Shown one piece after another: positions 63,898 to 64,000 of a stretch of 64,000 nt of DNA. The notes beneath the pieces are model-generated. The model saw only the letters and a program-made list of their open reading frames with translations, searched no databases and had not been told where the DNA came from. A program made the position numbers and the translations under genes. The DNA is taken from assembly GCF_001424345.1 (NCBI RefSeq), contig NZ_LMPF01000026.1, positions 192,204 to 256,203 of the forward strand, written 5' to 3'. The DNA comes from Burkholderia sp. Leaf177 (GTDB lineage Bacteria > Pseudomonadota > Gammaproteobacteria > Burkholderiales > Burkholderiaceae). Positions within the stretch are counted from its first letter, which is position 1; every line of letters begins with the position of its first letter.

Positions 63898-64000
63898 GAC
63901 GTGCTTCCTTTCGGGTTGATTGCATCGGGAAAAGTTTGATCCATCGACTTTATACGATGCACGAAAGAGAAACGCGAAGCACGAAATACAAATGCCCGGT

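Overview
The window looks like a chromosomal segment of a Burkholderiaceae bacterium of the Paraburkholderia/Caballeronia type. The supporting signs are high GC with strong third-position GC, a large two-partner-secretion adhesin, a monomeric NADP isocitrate dehydrogenase, a Tat-exported non-haemolytic phospholipase C, and dense paralogous SDR, MFS, LysR, AraC and FAD-oxidoreductase genes in short operons. I saw no tRNA, rRNA, CRISPR array or complete insertion sequence.

Layout. 1-8570 (minus): N-terminal ~2856 codons of a filamentous haemagglutinin/CdiA-type exoprotein whose C-terminus lies outside the window; it carries four ~231-residue tandem units. 8913-10981 (plus): a DUF333 lipoprotein, a DUF2946 protein, an exported outer-membrane-like protein and CopC (metal/copper group). 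11019-17272: a sugar-acid locus (mannonate oxidoreductase, ManD dehydratase, gulonate/idonate-type dehydrogenase, MFS carrier broken by a frameshift, GntR regulator) that fits conversion of L-gulonate or L-idonate to 2-keto-3-deoxygluconate. 17499-19736: monomeric icd.

20040-23250 is a clearly AT-rich island with a three-helix membrane protein and a convergent gene for an unusual reverse transcriptase (YVDD active site, no maturase domain, helical C-terminal extension). It resembles the defence-associated 'unknown group' reverse transcriptases and is the most interesting item here. Its flanks hold palindromes and ~500 bp with no clear gene, where a non-coding RNA could sit.

23256-31651: two SDRs, a fused dihydroxyacetone kinase, a NimT-like exporter with a divergent NimR-like regulator, a PuuP-like permease and a nitrilase-family amidohydrolase. 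31806-36198: LuxR and MarR regulators with visible candidate operators, a tautomerase, a small lipoprotein and phospholipase C with a clear terminator. 36502-39564: DUF3597 protein, an unknown protein, VapBC (VapC lacks one usual acidic residue), a GNAT acetyltransferase and a small ORF.

39591-49387: LysR/oxidoreductase pair, a Bcr-type MFS gene with an in-frame stop just after its natural start, a His/Lys-rich exported peptide, prfC, a GH3 lipoprotein, an AraC regulator and an orphan solute-binding protein. 49695-54715: acyltransferase 3, AraC regulator with a 15-bp repeat, azlCD, a LysR gene broken by one extra base, and an NmrA-type protein. 54716-55132 holds an SDR remnant. 55133-63897: an amine/amino-acid catabolic region with three FAD oxidoreductases, an ABC permease and binding protein (no ATPase in the window), an SDR, a divergent LysR and a glutathione S-transferase of the maleylacetoacetate isomerase type. 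Three genes (MFS at 15.7 kb, MFS at 41.56 kb, LysR at 53.04 kb) carry lesions that are either real decay or sequence errors.
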